From Gnetum montanum (Eukaryota; Streptophyta; Gnetopsida; Gnetales; Gnetaceae), in contig MNCI01025357.1 in the NCBI GenBank assembly GCA_015680685.1, forward strand, positions 1,094,502 through 1,158,501: 64,000 nt of DNA. The letters run 5' to 3'. The translations under genes were made by a program, and so were the position numbers. Each line of letters starts with the position of its first letter. Positions within the stretch are counted from its first letter, which is position 1. Of the stretch, positions 1 through 11,589 are shown one piece after another. The notes under the pieces are model-generated. The model saw only the letters and a list, made by a program, of their open reading frames with translations, had not been told where the DNA came from and made no database searches.

Positions 1-1740
1 AACCACCAAAGAGAAAAAGAAGTTGACAAGTGGCCTTGGTAGAAAATTAAAATATAATTTCTAAAATACATAGGAATACAAGCTATAGTGGCAACTTACT
101 TTATACACATATATATCTTTTTAATTTTGAGATGTAGAGTCTTTTAAGTGATGTATATGGAAGTTACAATTTCAAAATATCAAAAAAGAAAATCCCAAAA
201 ATATTCCTCCTAACTTTTCTCTGAAGTATTTTGACTAATCAATCCGAAGATTTCTTGTCCAATAAGCTAGGAGAAAGTTATGTGGGTATTTTATGCTAAC
301 TTTAATATGGGATAATCAATATGGTAGGTAGTAACTCATATATAATAATGATTTAAGGCAAGCTTTTCTAAAACAGGACTCCACATTATATGTATTATAT
401 TATGTAATTTGTTTAAATCCCTAAGCTAATTTAACTTAAAAATTTTAAATTCTAAGTGCCACTAAGCTTATCATAGAAATATAATATAGCTTATATAACA
501 TTTTACCAACAATATTTTTTAAGTCCTAGGACACATTAGAAAAGGTAAGTTTATAACTGGAGCTTTATATTTAGTGTATATGGTATTGTAAATTTTATTT
601 GATAAACTGCAATCAGCCAGAAATATCTTCGGTCACTTATCTTGCTATGCCTCTGTGTCTTCATTGCCATATTCATCAGACTGGTATGCGATGCCGAATG
701 CATCGGCGTTGGACATGGCTGCCGTTTTGGAAGGTAAGTTACAGGAGGCTGACTTACCGCCTAAAATTTGAAAGGAATCTTTCGGATGGAAAAACCCTGT
801 TTAAGCGATGAAGTAACTACGAAAAAAAATTGGAAGTTGCAGGGATAAGTTAGGAACGCGCCTGCTTGTTATCCGCTCTTTGTTCACTGCCCTTTTTCCC
901 TCTGTGTTTTTTTTATATTTTTGCAGATTCACACAAAAAATGTAGGTTCAAATTTGGGGGTTTCATGTACATGACCGTCATGACCGTGTGTTGGCGTCGT
1001 TATTGCAGTCCCCATCTCCCTTTGCTTGCCCGCCGTCTGCGCCTCCTGCCAGATCTAAGCAACCCCCATGACCGAGGCCATGGCTGCCATGCGTAGGACG
1101 AAGGCTTCCAATCCGCGTTTGGTTTCTCTCCTGCCGCTGTTCTCCCGTTCAGCTCTGTTGCAGGTGCTGGTATTGACTCTGCTTCTCTTGTCTCATCGGC
1201 TCACACGCAGACAGGCGCGCGGAGCAACGGCAAAATTCTGCTCGTCTCCCGCAACAATACCCTTAACAGCAACAACAACGAATGGTCTTCAGCGTGATTT
1301 TCTTCGGCAGCAACAAGGGTTTCAGGGCACAATTCTAGCCATTCTTGATAGTTGTGCCAAAATCAGGAGCTATAAAAGGCGCACAACTGAAACATTTGTA
1401 TTTCTGAAATATTTTGGAAAATGACAGTCCAATGTTTCCGCCAAAATCCATTCGAACGCCAGCAGCGGATTTTGCTAATGTCTAGGATAGCCAAAAAGTT
1501 TTATATATTTTTATATTTTGCCCCAAAATTACACTCATTACAGTCCCATTATGTCATTCAAACTTTGATAGAACCTCACCACAAAGTCTTAATAACTGGG
1601 CAATTGAATTTTGATATGCCAACAACCTTTTGATAACTCTTATAAGTTATTGAAAATTTACCAAAATCAAACCCATGAGTCTTACTGTTCCATAAAATGG
1701 CTAAATGTACCAACAGTTATGTGATAAAAGGTCAACTTTT
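1..1740. other. Left-edge low-copy sequence, no confident gene
   Basis: The first 600 bases are AT-rich with no coding signal. From about 840 to 1420 the base composition is clearly more GC-rich and contains several CpGs, unlike the CpG-poor retroelements elsewhere. A 118-codon open frame (1068-1424) lies there, but it has no recognisable domain and ends in a stretch that does not look protein-like. It could be the edge of a real gene or promoter region. A possible exon relic at 601-771 is listed separately. Confidence 0.4.
601..771 (+). pseudogene. Possible exon relic of an unidentified gene
   Basis: Reading from 601 gives 56 codons before a TGA. The later part has protein-like composition, including SSLPYSSDWY, SALDMAAVLEGK and LQEADLPPK. 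After the stop the frame continues with KESFGWKNPV before a TAA. A donor-like AAG|GTAAGT lies at about 731-739 inside the frame, so an exon could instead end there. I do not recognise the family. The absence of an upstream acceptor or start that I can defend, and the early stops, suggest a decayed exon or a chance frame. Confidence 0.2.
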
Positions 1741-2622
1741 TGATTGGATTTGATATTCTAGCCCTGATAACAAGGCTTCAATAACAAGGCTCTGATAACA
1801 AGGCCCCAAGAACAAGGTTGAGGCCTCGTTGATGCATCATTTCATGCATCGATACATTATTTCATGCATCGATGAGGCCCCATCAATGCACCCTAGCAAT
1901 AAAATCTATAAATATGTGCTCGCAATTGTGTTTATGCAATTCTTTTATCAATAGAGTAGCCAAACTCTTGCAATTTTATTCCGTAAACTTATAGAACAAT
2001 CAGTGAGTGCCCACAGTGTGGATCTGAGTTACTTGTATGGTGTCTTATTTGAGTGCAAATGTACCTAGACACACTCCATGAATGGTAATAAGATCGAGAT
2101 TGATTCTTATTCATTGTAGCACTTTGAATTAGATTAAATTTACTTTCCATAAAATTTATATTCCAAGTACGTAGTTAATATTTATGTTCCATACATATTA
2201 ATGAATTGGTAGAATGAGCATGAGTAGTTTTGAGCATAAACACATATTTACTTGGTAATCCCAGCAGCGTTATTACTTGATTCGCCTAGTAGCATAGCAC
2301 TTGATAATCCCTGTAGTGGATACGTGGGTTTAGGATATGTATGACAAGTTAGGAACAAACACTCATCGCTCGTAGGCTAGTTTAGACTGTACTTTATGTT
2401 GTTAATTAGATTAAGTAATTTATTTCTCTATCATATGCCTCACTCTAGACTAAACCATACATGACAAAGCTACCACTAGTCCAAGTGGGAAGACAACAAA
2501 TTGCAATCAAGGCATAACAATCTAGATGCCACAACTAGTCCCATCCACAGAATTTGACTGGATTGTGTGTGAATGCTTGTGATTCATATGGTTGGATGTA
2601 GGGGGTACTTTTCCACTCATTA
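1741..2622 (+). repeat. Solo-like LTR of the Athila-like family (LTR-0)
   Basis: The stretch has the same plan as the other LTRs: a U3 with GATGAGGCC palindromic motifs, TATAAATA at 1907, a middle block with 'gagtgcccac' and 'aataagatcgaga', two 'ttggtaat..ccagtag' repeats, and an end reading 'gtgtgtgaatgcttgtgattc...ggtac...ctcatta'. The left end is uncertain (1722 or 1741). I found no matching 5-bp target duplication and no internal region on either side. U3 contains four copies of a 14-16 bp unit ending ATAACAAGG or AGAACAAGG (1761-1817) and two copies of ATTTCATGCATCGAT. Confidence 0.7.
1907..1914 (+). promoter_or_regulatory. TATA box of LTR-0
   Basis: TATAAATA stands between the U3 motif block and the transcribed part, at the same place as TATAAATA in the other LTRs (8185, 20647, 26850). 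Confidence 0.55.
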
Positions 2623-2624
2623 GT

Positions 2625-2852
2625 AGATATATTGCATTTTCATCTCAAAGCTTTACAAGGGTAATAGTATATTCATTTTAAAGTTTAGGCTTTCAATTTG
2701 TAAGAAAGTTTCAAGTTCTATACATATTAAAAGTAAAAATAACTTTTTATTTAAAAAATAGGATTGAGAGTTATCTTGATTAAATTTTGAAGATGCCTTT
2801 GAAAAATATGTGTTTTCATGAATTGAAAGGCTTGAACAATTTCTTAAGAAGC
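2625..2852 (+). repeat. Segment duplicated at 43128-43369 (empty-site copy)
   Basis: From 'agatatattgcattttcatc' onward this is clearly homologous to 43128-43369, with a few substitutions and a short extra stretch in the other copy. Here the sequence runs on through 'tttcttaagaagcc'. In the other copy it is cut after 'tttcttaa' by the TE-E 5' LTR. It therefore shows the site before that insertion. Confidence 0.7.
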
Positions 2853-3278
2853 CATAGCCTTCAAGTGGATCAATCAAACTTGAGTAACACCTCAAACAAA
2901 TGTAATTATGAAAAAAATAAATTTGTAATTAATTGATAAAATAAACATGAAATATGCTTTAAGGAGTTACAAAAAATCATTTTAGAATAGTTAAATAATA
3001 TTGGCCAATGGTATTTGAACTTAAATTTAAGGAAATAATTATCTTTTACATAATTAAAAGAACTTTGATTAAAAAGAGATGTTGACTTGCAAAATTTACA
3101 TATTTTGAACATACATCAACAATTCTTGCCAAGGAAATACTAAATGTTTTATTCTGGTATTAATTATTAGGATTATCTTCATTTAGTGAGAGGCTATAAT
3201 TATTGGGATTATTTTTGTTAGTAAAGGCTTTAATTGCAAAACTATATTTTTGGTTTCAATGATAGTTGAATCTCAAGC

Positions 3279-3545
3279 TATCATCATCATCATCATCTTA
3301 GCCTTCTCCCAACAAAATGGCATCAACTACATGAGTTTTTTTTACCATTTGTGTCTATGAAGAGTTAGATTTTTTCTTTATTTGTAGCTTCAAATCATTT
3401 TGATGTTTTTTCCCATGTTTTCTTTATCTTCCTTTTAATGGCTTTCCTAGAATAGTGATGTAGAAACCTTTATTTGTAGGCTTATTATTTGATCTTCTTT
3501 GCACATGTCCAAACCATCTATGTAGCCATTCTTATAGCTGTTGAT
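3279..3545 (-). pseudogene. RTE-type LINE, C-terminal end and 3' tail
   Basis: On the minus strand the frame reads W-L-H-R-W-F-G-H-V-Q-R-R, matching the conserved C-terminal end of plant RTE-clade LINE reverse transcriptases (RLRWFGHVQRR). Further on it carries a decayed T-H-V-V-D-A-I-L-L-G-E-G and then the (GAT)n 3' tail (ATC repeats at about 3283-3298 on the plus strand), which is typical of RTE LINEs. Several stops break the frame. It probably belongs with the fragment at 5330-5620, the two halves now being separated by unrelated sequence. Confidence 0.6.
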
Positions 3546-5170
3546 GCCAACATCACCCATGCTAGGCATGCGGCCATGATTAACAAGTCTAATCCCCTAG
3601 CATTGAGCACAAAGAAAGTTAATTTGTACAAGTACGTCTTGGGGCACGATTCATAATAGCAAGCTTGTGGTGAGAATTACGTTGCCACACCATGATGGCA
3701 TGGACGTAATGGCCTAGGTGGTGTAGAACATGGGTTACATAATAGTTGTAGAGGTGGCATAACCAATGGTGGTGGTGCTGGGAGTTACATGTGTTACAAC
3801 AGTTACATTGGTGGTAACCGAGGGTGGTGGAGAACATGGTCGGAGTTATGTTCAAGTGGTGCTACGTGCTAAGTGTGGTAGTGGTGTAACCAACAATGTG
3901 GTAGTCCTGAGCATTACAGAAGTTGCATAATGTCCCAAGTGATGGGTGTAACTGACATAGGATGTGGACATTTAAACACCCAGATTAGTGGCTATAAAAG
4001 CAAGGGAGCAAACGTTGTCGGGAAGAAGGGGTGTGACATCCTTTCTTTCTAACATGGTGATGTGGTGCTAAAAGGTGAGCAGCACCTACAGCCTTCCCTC
4101 TCTCTCTTGTAATAGCAAGGTGTCCTAAAAATAGTTATTGGGGGAAGTAGGGGAATCTTAACATTAGTGAGGGGTTGAGCAATAGGCAATAGGTGGATCA
4201 TTTATCAAGGACTCCCCTCTCCAAAGAAAACCAATAGACGATGGTTTCTCTTCCTTTGGTGTATCGTCATCGGCCAACCTCTCCCCTCTTCGGTAGGGCA
4301 TGTGATGGTGGCAATCATGAAAGCAATGGCAACGCATGGCAATTGCAGCCTGCTGTAGCAGGTGACCTTTTTGTGTGGTGTGTGACAAGCAAGCGAGCTC
4401 CTGAGGTAGCAATGGCAGACATAGACATGTAGACAATGGTGAGTCAGGCTATGATGGACCTCCCCTTTTCCAAGTAGTAGCTAGAAAACCTACGATGATG
4501 GCAATACCCATAGTAGCTATGAGAATGATGGTTGGTGGCCTCTCTTCCAACTATAAGTGATGATGGCAGTGGTAGTGTCAACCACACGTCAGGAGCAACA
4601 AGATGTGTGAGGTTCTATTTTTCTCTTTGGTGGCAGAGGCAATGCATGTGTGTAGTAGACTAGGTGTACAATGCATCGATATCTAACTACGAGTGAGTGG
4701 CATTTACTACAGTAGGCAATCTCTCTCAATGATAGTGAAGCTACAGTAGGCGGCCTCCCTAGGCTCTCTGCCACCAATGGTAGGTGGCACATGAATGGTG
4801 GCATCTATAGTAGATGCATTTGTGGCAAATAGCATCAGGCGTGAGCTTCAAGTGGTGATGCGTGGATCCAACCTCTCCTCTCCTCGGAGACACATGTGGT
4901 AAACAGAACGACATGCATGCCAAGAAACAAAGGCTATGAACAACGTGTCTATAGTACATGAAGCAGACAATAGCAACATCTCTCTCTCTCTCTCTTAGTG
5001 GCTATGAGCAATGTCGATTGCGGTGCCATCCACAACAATGAGATGGCATGAATTGGTGACAATAGCAAGGACCAAGGAAAAGTTTAAATTTTTTAGTTAC
5101 CTACTATATTTACATGAAGTCTTGAAGTTCATGACAATTATCCTATTCAAATTCCACAACTTTTTAGTTT
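3546..5170. other. Unassigned GTGG-rich sequence inside the LINE remnant
   Basis: About 1.6 kb with many short imperfect repeats of GTGGT, GGTTACA and GATGGTGGC, more GC-rich than its flanks. Short open frames exist on both strands, but none has a domain or coherent composition. A (TC)9 microsatellite lies at about 4979-4997. The block appears to interrupt the LINE, so it may be another degraded insertion. I could not find terminal repeats. Confidence 0.35.
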
Positions 5171-5329
5171 AATTTATTTTGTTTTGAAACATCACATAGC
5201 GCTCTCCAATTGAGACTATTCTTGGGTTTCTATACCCATACAAGAGGCACCCTAGTGTTGGTGTCTCCAAAATTTATGCATCAACAATAGCTTATCTAAA
5301 ATAGAAACCACTCCAAGTCTTCCTTTGAT

Positions 5330-5620
5330 TTCTATGTTATGCAGTGTATCTCTTCTAGTAACATTCAACATATATTATGTAGTTTATCTTTTATAGTAAC
5401 ATTCAATATCCATGGAATCATTTACATTTCTGCCACACTAATTTGTTATTTATGCCTCTTTTTTACTACCTAACATTCAACACCATATATGATAACAGGC
5501 TTGATTGCTATTCTATAAAATTTCACCTTTATAATTTTATTAGCATTCTTTTATCACATAGAACACTACTAGTCTATCTCCATTTTAACCAAACTATGTA
5601 AGTCTTAAATATAAGTAATT
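5330..5620 (-). pseudogene. RTE-type LINE, reverse transcriptase thumb remnant
   Basis: The minus strand encodes a decayed match to the RTE-clade segment 'R-T-A-I-[RK]-P-V-[MI]-[LI]-Y-G-[AV]-E-C-W ... KK.H..[KQ]-[LI]-S-V-A-E-M'. I read R-I-A-I-K-P-V-I-I-Y-G-V-E-C and then Q-I-S-V-A-E-M. The reading frame has stops and no intact ORF. Upstream (5' on the minus strand) nothing more of the element is recognisable, so it is 5'-truncated, as is usual for LINE copies. Confidence 0.5.
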
Positions 5621-5639
5621 ATTAAATGCACATATACAT

Positions 5640-7626
5640 GCAATAACTTTGTTGCTAAGTAAAGTTGAAAAAATTTTCAACCATCTCATTTTGCAATTGA
5701 AAATCTATTAATTAAATACCTTAATTTGTTTTTCTCTAAATAACATATAAATGAAATATATTTTACCGTACATACTAAATCAATGCCCATATTAATTCTA
5801 AATTCATAGTCGTATTTCCATTAATTAACCTAACATATATTGGGGAGACCATTCAAAGAATTTCTAAAGGTAACAAGGATAGATATGCACTATAAGGTTG
5901 TGTAATCCAATGATTTTTTAACCAAGAGTTAACCATCTATATGGAGATTAATTGCAAATTTCACTTTACTACTGAGTTAGTTGGTTTGATTCATATGTCA
6001 AACTTTTTGGATTTTGTATCAATTTGGATGGTTAATTGCGTAAACCATGGGAACTCTTATTAATTTGAAAAAATAAAATAAAAGTTAAAACATATAATTA
6101 GGAAAAATAATGAAACAAAAAGAAACAACCTTAGTATAATCCATAGTTTTCTAAGTCAATAATAAATCACCGATTTACTATTACTCACTAGATCAGAAAT
6201 TTTGCTGACCTAAGTTGAGTCAGCATGAATTTTCTAATAAGCCTTATTTTAAAAAAAAATCAATAGATTTATGTATCATTTTTGCAACATTTAAATATAG
6301 CTAGTTTGACTTTCCTATTTATTGTAATTCTTGAAACATGCTAATCTGACATATTTCCCCACTATTTAAACATTGGTATAATCTTGCTGCAAACTAAAAA
6401 CATTCCATTCTCTCTTGCCAACTTGCTACCATGTTTTCCTTATTCCCATCACATCTTTTTGCAGAAGGTTTTAGTTTTGATTGTTGATATTACAAGTTAG
6501 GCTTCTTGGTTGCAACTGTATTGCACCTTGCATTGCAAAAGTTATAACTCATAAGATATTGAAACTTTTTTGGTTTCATATTTTTATCTTAATTATTGTA
6601 GCAGTATACATTGACTACTTAATTTACAAATTTATTGCTATACTTTGATTTAGGCATCATGTGCTTACATGCATGGTAACTCTACTTGTATTTGATGTTG
6701 TTGGATTTTGCAGCTAAACTTAAGTTGCTGAAGTCACATAATAACTATTTAAAAGCTTTATTTAATGCATCAAATGGTTTGGATATTCAAGAGTTTTTAA
6801 CAATTCAGAAATATTTTTTCTATGGATTTATCAAAGTGATTGAGCTCTTTCAAATCTTTTCTCATGCCGAGTTGCCAATAGCCAAAAGCCCTACATAGGT
6901 ATAATGAATTACCTGTATATATGAGGGAGGTTTCATGCTTTGGCAGGGGTCAAGGCATAGGTACATAGTATGGTATGCCATGTACAAACATAGAAAATAC
7001 ATAACATTGGTAATAGTTGAAGTCTGCATTGATGGATGGACGGATTGTAGGGAACTTGATTTGTTACATTAACTTACTTCGTTACAAAGGTCATGGAGTT
7101 TAATAATGCGTCAATGGCATCATCATGGAAGAGGCATTCCTACTGTGCTACTTATTCTTCTTCTTCTTGCTGCTCTTGAGAGGTTTGGCTAAGTTTTGTT
7201 GGCCGCAACTGCATGATATTTTTTGATGGAAGTGGCCAAGGCATTTGCTATTTTTGGATCTTAACTAGTTCGATGATGTTTCTTTGATATACATTTTTAA
7301 CTGCTCACTCTTCTAAGTTTAACAATCCTCAAGTGGTATTGGAGCATGGTCCTCTTGCACTCTACATCAATCTTCAAGAGTGAACATGGAAAGGGTCAAT
7401 AAACATCAAACACTTCTGAACAAAGAGTCTAATGTGCTTCATCAATTAGTGTGCTCAATTCATATATCACATCTACTATAAAGGTAAGCCTCTCATTCCC
7501 TTCTTTACATTCAGAAATAAAGAAGACTATGCTTGTAAAGTTGACAAAACTCATGATTATCTAAATGATGTTTTCTTTAAATAAAGGTATAGGATATTTT
7601 TCCATAGAGTTCTTTCTTTCCAAAAT
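5640..7626. other. AT-rich sequence, no gene seen
   Basis: Low-complexity AT-rich sequence. The 70-codon frame at 6686-6898 has no domain and no neighbours that support it. Short CTT repeats lie at about 7146-7160. I see no LTR, LINE tail or RNA gene here. Confidence 0.5.
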
Positions 7627-8119
7627 TTGTGCATTGAGATAAAAGATGCTTTACATGCCAAGAAAATAAAAATTAAAGTTCTTAATGATGAATGTTTTTA
7701 TCTCAAGAATGAGAACTTAGAACTTAAGGCTGAGATTCAAAAACTAATCAATGTGATTGAGCAAATGAATGAGGGCTTCAATCAACAAAAACCCAATAAA
7801 TTTGAAGGTAAGGAAAGAGGTAAAAAAAATTTTAGTTCTAATTTGACTTTTCTTCAATAGAATGCTTGGTATGTGGTAGAAGAGGCCATGTGATCTCCGA
7901 ATGTCCTAGTAGTGATGGGTTATAGCAAAACGACAAAATTGATGAGGAGATGAGAAAGACCAACTTCTACTCAAGTTGGGATGATGGAGAGAAAAGTGAA
8001 GAAAAGGTGAAGGATGATGTGAAGGATTCACACCTCATCTATATGGATCTCATAGTGATGATGCTGATACCTCAAATGATAAACTTAATGAGGATGAAAG
8101 GCTTGATTTATTGTGTAAT
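7627..8119 (+). pseudogene. Ty1/copia-like gag, 5' part with zinc knuckle
   Basis: A frame starting at 7627 gives a helical, charged segment of about 70 residues. It is followed after one stop by a retroviral-type zinc knuckle (C-L-V-C-G-R-R-G-H-V-I-S-E-C, CX2CX4HX4C, about 7861-7902). After that comes a stretch that aligns in style with the 'W-S-D-S-E' acidic segment after the knuckle in plant copia gag proteins. The gene is cut at 8119 by insertion of TE-A. Its continuation lies 13.3 kb downstream at 21447. Confidence 0.6.
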
Positions 8120-8983
8120 TGATGAGTCATTGTTGGTTGGCTACATTAATGAGGCCTCGTCAATGCAATGTCTATTAGTCACCTATAAATACATGCCTAC
8201 TAGCTACATTTATGGGTAGTCCAGATTTTAGTAGTAGTGAAGCTCTTGCATTTTTTCCATTCAAAAGTTAGAATTTTTTCATTTAGTACCCACAACAGGA
8301 GTCATTGAGTGTATAGATCTTTATTTGAGCATTGTTGTACCTGAGCATGACAGTGTGTACGGCAATAAAGATAAGCTTTCTGATAAACCTTACAACACTT
8401 TGGATAGATTAGCTCTTTTATTTATGCATTCAATGTTTTCAATTATTTGTTAATTATTCTCAATTATTTTGAAATTATTTTATAGCAATTAAGTTAATGA
8501 CATTATTAATCTAGATAGATTAAATACATAAGTATGACCACTTCGAGCGTAACACATATTCACTTGGTAATTCCAACAACATTACTACTTGGTACACCCA
8601 GTAGCGTAGTGTTTGGTCACCTAGCAATGGATACGTGGGTTTAAGACATGTACAGAAAGTGGGAATGAATGCTTATGTTAGGATTATTTAAATGATTAGT
8701 TAATTAGTCATTTAGATTAGTTAACTAAACTCCTTTTTATCTATATTTCAAGCATCCATAATATAAAATAAAAAATGATAAAAATCAGATGCCTCAATTA
8801 CACTTAACCATACCAATGAATGTCACAAGTGTAATTGGAAGGACAACAATTAACTTTAAGGTTAGATTCACTTCCTAAAGGGCTAGTGCACTAGAAATGA
8901 TAAAGTTTGCGAAATTTGACCAAATCGTGTGTGAACACTTGTGATTCATCTGGTTGGGTGTAGTGGTACCTCATTGCTCATCA
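8120..8983 (+). repeat. TE-A 5' LTR
   Basis: Begins TGATGAGTCAT and ends GCTCATCA, giving a 7-bp terminal inverted repeat. The TATA box TATAAATA is at 8185. It is about 52 bp shorter than the 3' LTR because part of U3 (the stem-loop region at 20584-20631 of the partner) is missing. Confidence 0.9.
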
Positions 8984-9003
8984 TTGGCGTTGTTGCTAGG
9001 GAC
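8984..9003 (+). promoter_or_regulatory. TE-A primer binding site (tRNA-Asp type)
   Basis: TTGGCGTTGTTGCTAGGGAC directly follows the LTR. It fits the complement of the plant tRNA-Asp 3' end (TGGCGCCGTTGCCGGGG), with changes mainly of the C-to-T and G-to-A type. Athila elements are known to use this tRNA. Confidence 0.75.
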
Positions 9004-9138
9004 TTTGTTTGTGGAACATGCACTATTTAGGTCTAACTGGATACCACTAATATTGTTGTACAAACCTAAAGGTCCATATCATTCCCATTGTATATAAAAT
9101 TATAAAAGCACACTGACAATTTCATTTTGTTTTACAAA

Positions 9139-11570
9139 ATGTCTTCTTCTTCTCATAAGCATGATGATATTAAACCACTGGTCCCACAAGAATGCAAGGT
9201 GGTATAGACTCATCCAAATGAGTTTGTGCCAAATTTCACCTTCATCCTACATCAGGATGAACAAATGTGATGGCATGATATGGAGGGCAATGTTGTTTTG
9301 CTTCTTGATAAATCTATGTTTGGAATGCTAATTAAAATCCTTAAGAAGTTGGGCATAGCAGATCTTCATGAAGAGTGCATTGTGGATGGATATGACACTT
9401 AGAACTATCATCCCACTAAAACACAACGTAAGTGGGAAAAACGTCAGGAGAGACTCCATGAAGTGACAAAGGGAAAACATTACATTAACCCCTTGTTCCT
9501 ACTATATCAAGAGGACAATGAGGATCCTCCCTTGGAAGGTTCTCAACATGAAGAATCTCCACCCTTGCTAATGATGGTAAGGATGTGAACTTGACCTTGT
9601 GATCAACTATTCATAAACTGAGTTCAAGGAAGAGTGATAGCCAATGTAGGGACTCAGGTGAACATCACAATAATAAGGGATCTAATGATGGAGATTGTAA
9701 AAAGCGTAAGAGAGGTGGTAGACACCATGGTGGCGATGGCAGTCCACCTTCCTCTTCATATGATTTTGAACATTCCTCGTCATCTAACAGTTCTTATAAA
9801 AGCTACCATCGAAACAACCGTGATGAAGGTGATTGAAGAAATAATAATGATCATGAAGGCCACCAAAACTGAAGGGGTGACTGAAACCATCATCGGCATC
9901 ATCAATGTAGTGATGATGATGAACCTTTATTAGTAACTTGAAGAATGCTTAACATTGTGAAGGTAGTAAGAATTTCAACTAGCCATATAAAGGATAGTTG
10001 GATCAACTACCTAGATATGAACAATATCCCAAGACTTGAGGGGGGATACAATTCCGATCCATAGACACATCTGCAAGCTTTTCAAGATGCCTGTGCCTTA
10101 AAAACATCAAGAACAAGTGGAAAAAACTCAAGCTTTTCCCAAGGATACTCATTAAAGAAGTTTAAAGTTGGTGCTGGTCCTTAGAACCAAAATCTATTCA
10201 AAGATGGAGTACCATGTTAGAACTGTTCAATGACAAATATCATACATACTCTAGAGTGTCTAATCTGAGAAGGAAAATCCAAGACTAGAAACAAGAAACA
10301 CATGAACCCTTGAATGCTACCATGGGCTGATACTATTCACTCTTACATAGATGCCCTAGCCATGACTTTACTCAGAGGGAACAACGTTGCCACATCATAG
10401 ATGGCCTCAGAGTAGAAATAAGAAGAACCCTTGGGGTGTATGCCCAAGGGAGATTGTCTAAAATGAGAGCTCATTAGATCCAATGGCTAATTAAGCAAGT
10501 AGCAAAAGAAGAAGGTGAGCTATTAAAAAGGGAGAGTGTTGAAGAGTACAATAGGGATCCATCCATTAGAAAAAAAGAGGTTCGATTTTGTGATGAGGAG
10601 GAGTTACCACTTGATGAAGTGGTGAACAGAAAGACCTTGCTTATCCAAAAATCTATTTTTGATATTTCAACCAAGGTTGATAAGTTATGTGACTCTCTAG
10701 ATGAAAATTTTCAAACTACTTTGAAGATTGCTGAAGAATCCAAAGAGAAAAATAGTGATCATAATTGTAGACAATGAAAAGAAGCTAAACATGCCTACCA
10801 AAGAGGTAAGGGCAAAGCTACTATAGTAGAGGAAGTTGTGGAGTCTAACTCTGATGATGAAACTGAATGTGATATTTGTCAATATGAACATCCAAAGGGA
10901 TGCTACTCTATGGTGTCACACTTACAAGAGTCTAGAGTGTACGCATTAAACCCCTACCTAGCACATAGACAAGATCCAAAATGATTACCTTACCCTCAAG
11001 ACAGTCCAAGATAGTTCCACCACCAACAACAAGCTTACTACCCAAGTGGAACTCCTCCATAACCTTATGAACAATACCAGTAGTGGTACCAACCACAATC
11101 ATGGGGAATGCCACTGTCAAGGTAGTAGTACCCTTATAGGCAACTAGATCCATACAGGTACTATGTTTAGCAACCCGTCTCCCCTAGAATTTTAACAAGT
11201 CATGCATCATTCCAACATCACTATTACCCTCCAGAGTACCACTGAACACATTCACCATCTACTTGAGGGAAAAACCCATATCCATAGCCTTATCATCCTT
11301 CACATCCCTCTACACCTATACCTTCACCTTCAACTCAGTTACCTCCTACTCCATCCATGCAGGGTGAAATTCTTTCATAGCCATAGCAACGAAATACTAC
11401 AAGGGTGGTACACTCACAACTAGTTTTTCAACCAAGTGGTCTAGATAATCGATCAAGGAAATGACCTTTCTTCCAACCTAGCAATTCTCTCCAACCCTCA
11501 CAACCTACTCCGACTGATTGCCCTACATCTTCAGTATCTTCATCCTCTGCATCAAATACCTTCAAGCACC
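9139..11570 (+). pseudogene. gag: TE-A gag (decayed)
   Basis: The frame opens with ATG at 9139 (MSSSSHKHDD). It runs through a segment shared with TE-B (THPNEFVPNFTFILHQDE), then a Ser/His/Asp-rich low-complexity region, the motif SDDDEPLL at about 9907-9930, and 'YLDMNNIPRLEGGYNSDP'. The capsid-like retrotransposon gag domain follows at about 10030-10380 (W-x-T-M-L-E-L-F-N-D-K-Y, L-x-K-I-Q, H-R-C-P-S-H-D-F). A knuckle-like C-D-I-C-Q-Y-E-H-P-K-G-C is at about 10870-10905. The C-terminal part is rich in Pro, Gln and Tyr. Many stops and frame changes make it nonfunctional. Confidence 0.75.
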
Positions 11571-11589
11571 TTTCAAACCAAGTGCCACC

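Noticed and set aside
1068-1424. 118-codon open frame near the left edge
   Set aside because: No recognisable domain, no conserved neighbours; kept only as part of the GC-richer unassigned stretch.
9634-9933. 99-codon open frame with many Met/Ile/Val
   Set aside because: Out of frame reading of the TE-A gag Ser/His/Asp-rich region; the frame containing SDDDEPLL aligns with the other gags.
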